The notes beneath the pieces are model-generated. The model was given only the letters and a program-made list of their open reading frames with translations. It did no database searches and had not been told where the DNA came from. Below are positions 6,986-7,428 of a DNA stretch of 7,428 nt, piece by piece; position 1 is the stretch's first letter; each line of letters begins with the position of its first letter. Location: assembly GCA_026394025.1 (NCBI GenBank), contig JAPKZC010000442.1, positions 1 to 7,428 on the forward strand, given 5' to 3'. This DNA comes from Candidatus Solibacter sp. (GTDB lineage: Bacteria; Acidobacteriota; Terriglobia; Bryobacterales; Bryobacteraceae). A program made the translations under genes and the position numbers.

Positions 6986-7428
6986 ATGGAGTTGGTGGAT
7001 TTTCTCAGGCAAACGCAAGCCGAGGTGCGATCAGAGATAGGGGAGCGTCTCGGCAGCCCAGGGAATGGCTACCCGTACGCAGAGTCGGTCTTCGCGGAGG
7101 TCGTGATGCAACACATGTCGCAGATCGGCATGACCTTCGACCCGCAGATCTGCCACTACGCTCCCAAGAAGGTCGGCAGTGCGATTTTGCGCCTTAGTGG
7201 CTACGCGATGTCCGATGAGACGGATCAGCTCGATCTATTCGTTAGTCTGTATAGCGGCGTCGACGACGTGACGCCGATCACCGATACAGAAACGAAGACA
7301 GCCGCCGAACAGTGCCTGCGATTTTTGGCAAAGTGCGCGGAAGGGCGACTGGCAAAGACCATGGATGAGTCCGATGATGCCTATGCCTTCGCGATCACAA
7401 TTCAGGATTGCTACCCCAATCTTGATCA
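6986..7428 (+). CDS. AIPR family protein, N-terminal part, cut by right edge
   Basis: The first 147 codons of a protein that continues past the window. The AIPR (abortive infection phage resistance) family is named after abortive-infection proteins, and its members usually run to several hundred residues, so about a quarter is seen here. Features that fit the family start are an N-terminal helical segment (MELVDFLRQTQAEVR), an FAEVVMQHMSQIGM helix, and the strand pair LRLSGYAMSDETDQLDLFVSLYSG at about residues 68-91, whose Asp, Glu and DLF pattern is typical. There is no signal peptide or membrane segment. Identification leans on this segment plus its position two bases after a DUF4420 nuclease gene, where AIPR normally sits (I believe mzaE in the Mza naming). 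Its molecular activity is not known to me. The reading frame is intact to the edge. Confidence 0.75.
   Translation, partial: MELVDFLRQTQAEVRSEIGERLGSPGNGYPYAESVFAEVVMQHMSQIGMTFDPQICHYAPKKVGSAILRLSGYAMSDETDQLDLFVSLYSGVDDVTPITDTETKTAAEQCLRFLAKCAEGRLAKTMDESDDAYAFAITIQDCYPNLD

Overview
The window looks like an accessory defence island on a GC-rich proteobacterial chromosome or plasmid. All genes lie on the + strand and are packed head to tail. The proteobacterial assignment rests on a sigma-70 protein that keeps an RpoD-type architecture: region 1.1, region 1.2, a shortened non-essential region, then regions 2 to 4. I cannot resolve the class. No tRNA, rRNA, insertion sequence, CRISPR array, intrinsic terminator or clear promoter is visible, and there is no gene-free stretch longer than a few bases.

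Layout. Positions 2-1631 hold an RpoD-like sigma factor gene. It enters open from the left edge and is broken near 1350 by the loss of about 90 bases (region 3.2) together with a change of frame. This leaves an N-terminal part (regions 1.1 to 3.1, stop at 1453) and a separate region-4 part (1383-1631). Overlapping its end by 14 bases is a 500-residue MORC/MutL-like GHKL ATPase (1618-3120). Next come a 949-residue Z1-domain superfamily II helicase-like protein (3128-5977), a 340-residue PD-(D/E)XK nuclease of the DUF4420 type (5961-6983, overlapping the helicase gene by 17 bases), and the first 147 residues of an AIPR family protein (6986 to the right edge).

How the genes fit together. The order ATPase, Z1 helicase, DUF4420 nuclease, AIPR matches the predicted restriction-like cassette described around prokaryotic MORC/MutL ATPases (Iyer, Abhiman and Aravind, 2008). 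As I recall, it also matches the experimentally tested anti-phage system named Mza after MutL, Z1, DUF and AIPR (Gao et al., 2020). Tight spacing and overlaps indicate one translationally coupled operon. A reasonable inference is that the GHKL ATPase acts as a nucleotide-driven DNA clamp, the Z1 protein as a DNA translocase, and the PD-(D/E)XK protein as the DNA cutter; the AIPR role is unknown. No DNA methyltransferase is present in the window.

The most interesting part is the sigma factor. A housekeeping-type sigma is fused into the same transcription unit, carries additional sequence ahead of region 1.1 and an acidic tail after region 4.2, and is split exactly where the sigma finger should be. 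It may be a decaying member of the defence operon or a two-piece sigma.
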